This document shows, piece by piece, positions 5,631 to 6,476 of a stretch of DNA of 6,476 nt. The notes under the pieces are model-generated. The model was not told the DNA's origin. It was given only the letters and a program-made list of their open reading frames with translations, and made no database searches. The translations under genes and the position numbers were made by a program. The DNA comes from Eubacteriales bacterium (GTDB taxonomy: Bacteria; Bacillota_A; Clostridia; Lachnospirales; Lachnospiraceae): assembly GCA_030527765.1 (NCBI GenBank), contig JAUNAE010000216.1:1-6476 (forward strand). The letters run 5' to 3'. How positions within the stretch are numbered: position 1 is the stretch's first letter; each line of letters begins with the position of its first letter.

Positions 5631-6476
5631 ATGAAGAAATACCAGATTGCGATGTATATCAGACTATCGAAAGAGGACGACAATGACGGGGATGAAAGCA
5701 ACAGTATCACGATGCAGAGAAACTTGCTAAGACATTATGTTGCAGAAAATTTTTCGGACTATGAATTGTTAGAGTTTTGTGACGATGGATATTCCGGAAC
5801 CAATTTTGAGAGACCTGCCGTAAAGCGGCTTTTATCAGCAGTGCGAGAATCAGAGATTCAATGTATTGTGGTAAAGGATTTCTCACGTTTTGCAAGAGAT
5901 TATATCGAACTCGGAACCTACCTAGAGCAGATTTTTCCTTTTTTGAGAGTGCGTTTTATCTCTGTGAATGATCACTATGACAGTGTGAACTATCAGGGTG
6001 GAATTGCGGATGTGGATGTGGAATTTAAAAACTTGCTTTATGATTTATATAGCAAGGATTTGTCCAAGAATGTGCGTGCTACTTTGGCTTCGCTTAAGGA
6101 AGATGGGAAGTATGTGAGTGCTAATTGTCCATTTGGTTATAAGAAAGATCCCAAAGACAGACATAAACTTTTGATACAAGAGGATGAGGCGGAGATTGTT
6201 CGACGTATTTTCTCTCTGACCTTGGAAGGTTACACATCGGTAGCAATAGCGAGATTGTTCAACGAGACACATGTGAAGACACCGATTGAATTTAAAGTAG
6301 AACGGGGCGAGACTAGCAGAAAACCAAAGGGAGATAGGTTTTTGTGGGATTCCAGCGTGATTTGTCAGATTCTAAAGAACATCGTGTATATCGGACATGT
6401 TGCTCAGAAAAAGACGACAAATGTTTTTGGTGAAAAAAAGAAGCTTTCAAATGCAAGAGAGGATTGGCTGATTACC
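5631..6476 (+). CDS. Large serine recombinase 3 (partial, runs off window)
   Basis: The first 282 codons of a third large serine recombinase, open to the window edge with no stop. The resolvase domain has YIRLS with catalytic Ser13 and Arg11, the canonical DDGYSGTNFERP with Arg61-Pro62, KDFSRFARD with Arg86 and Arg89, and NDHYDS. The DNA-binding domain starts near FGYKK (168-172) and includes ILKNIVYIGHV. The zinc ribbon and coiled coil would lie beyond the window. Start ATG 5631 is fixed by AGGAGG 8 bases upstream and by direct contact with the previous stop codon. By motif spelling it is closer to the classical TnpX-like pattern than recombinase 2. Nothing in the visible part is broken. Confidence 0.93.
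   Translation, partial: MKKYQIAMYIRLSKEDDNDGDESNSITMQRNLLRHYVAENFSDYELLEFCDDGYSGTNFERPAVKRLLSAVRESEIQCIVVKDFSRFARDYIELGTYLEQIFPFLRVRFISVNDHYDSVNYQGGIADVDVEFKNLLYDLYSKDLSKNVRATLASLKEDGKYVSANCPFGYKKDPKDRHKLLIQEDEAEIVRRIFSLTLEGYTSVAIARLFNETHVKTPIEFKVERGETSRKPKGDRFLWDSSVICQILKNIVYIGHVAQKKTTNVFGEKKKLSNAREDWLIT

Overview
The window reads as the integration end plus some cargo of a mobile element (integrative/conjugative element or large transposon) from a low-to-moderate GC Gram-positive gut-type clostridium. Lachnospiraceae or a relative is the best guess. The basis is AGGAGG ribosome binding sites before nearly every gene, codon usage, a DUF6870-like protein of the kind carried by clostridial elements, and above all three consecutive large serine recombinases of the TnpX/TndX type. 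All genes are on the + strand and tightly spaced. I saw no RNA genes, CRISPR array, insertion sequence or convincing attachment site.

Region 1 (1-1818) is a cargo operon: a small unrecognised ORF (34-225), a PemK/MazF-family RNase toxin with no recognisable antitoxin (261-725), a secreted signal-peptide protein overlapping the toxin gene by 26 bases (700-1248), and a membrane-anchored or lipobox-bearing protein with an extracytoplasmic beta-rich domain (1270-1818). The last two look like a cell-envelope pair.

Region 2 (1888-2160) holds a small DUF6870-like protein.

Region 3 (2161-2291) is a 131-base gap before the first recombinase and is the most interesting non-coding stretch. TCCTGATTA (2222-2230) is a perfect complement of TAATCAGGA (2272-2280), which contains the start of the recombinase ribosome binding site. 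The same anti-SD strand can pair instead with an upstream copy of CAGGATT (2202-2208). A terminator-like hairpin lies between, and a possible 16-codon leader ORF (2187-2237) runs through the switching strands. This has the architecture of a translation attenuator controlling the recombinase operon, by inference.

Region 4 (2292-6476) holds three large serine recombinases. The first two genes are complete and the third runs off the window. Each follows the previous stop codon with zero intervening bases, and both junctions have the same layout (AGGAGG, 8 bases, ATG). All three keep the catalytic serine and the active-site arginines visible in the family motifs, so all look functional. They may act together on one element, much as CcrA and CcrB do in SCC elements, but that is inference.
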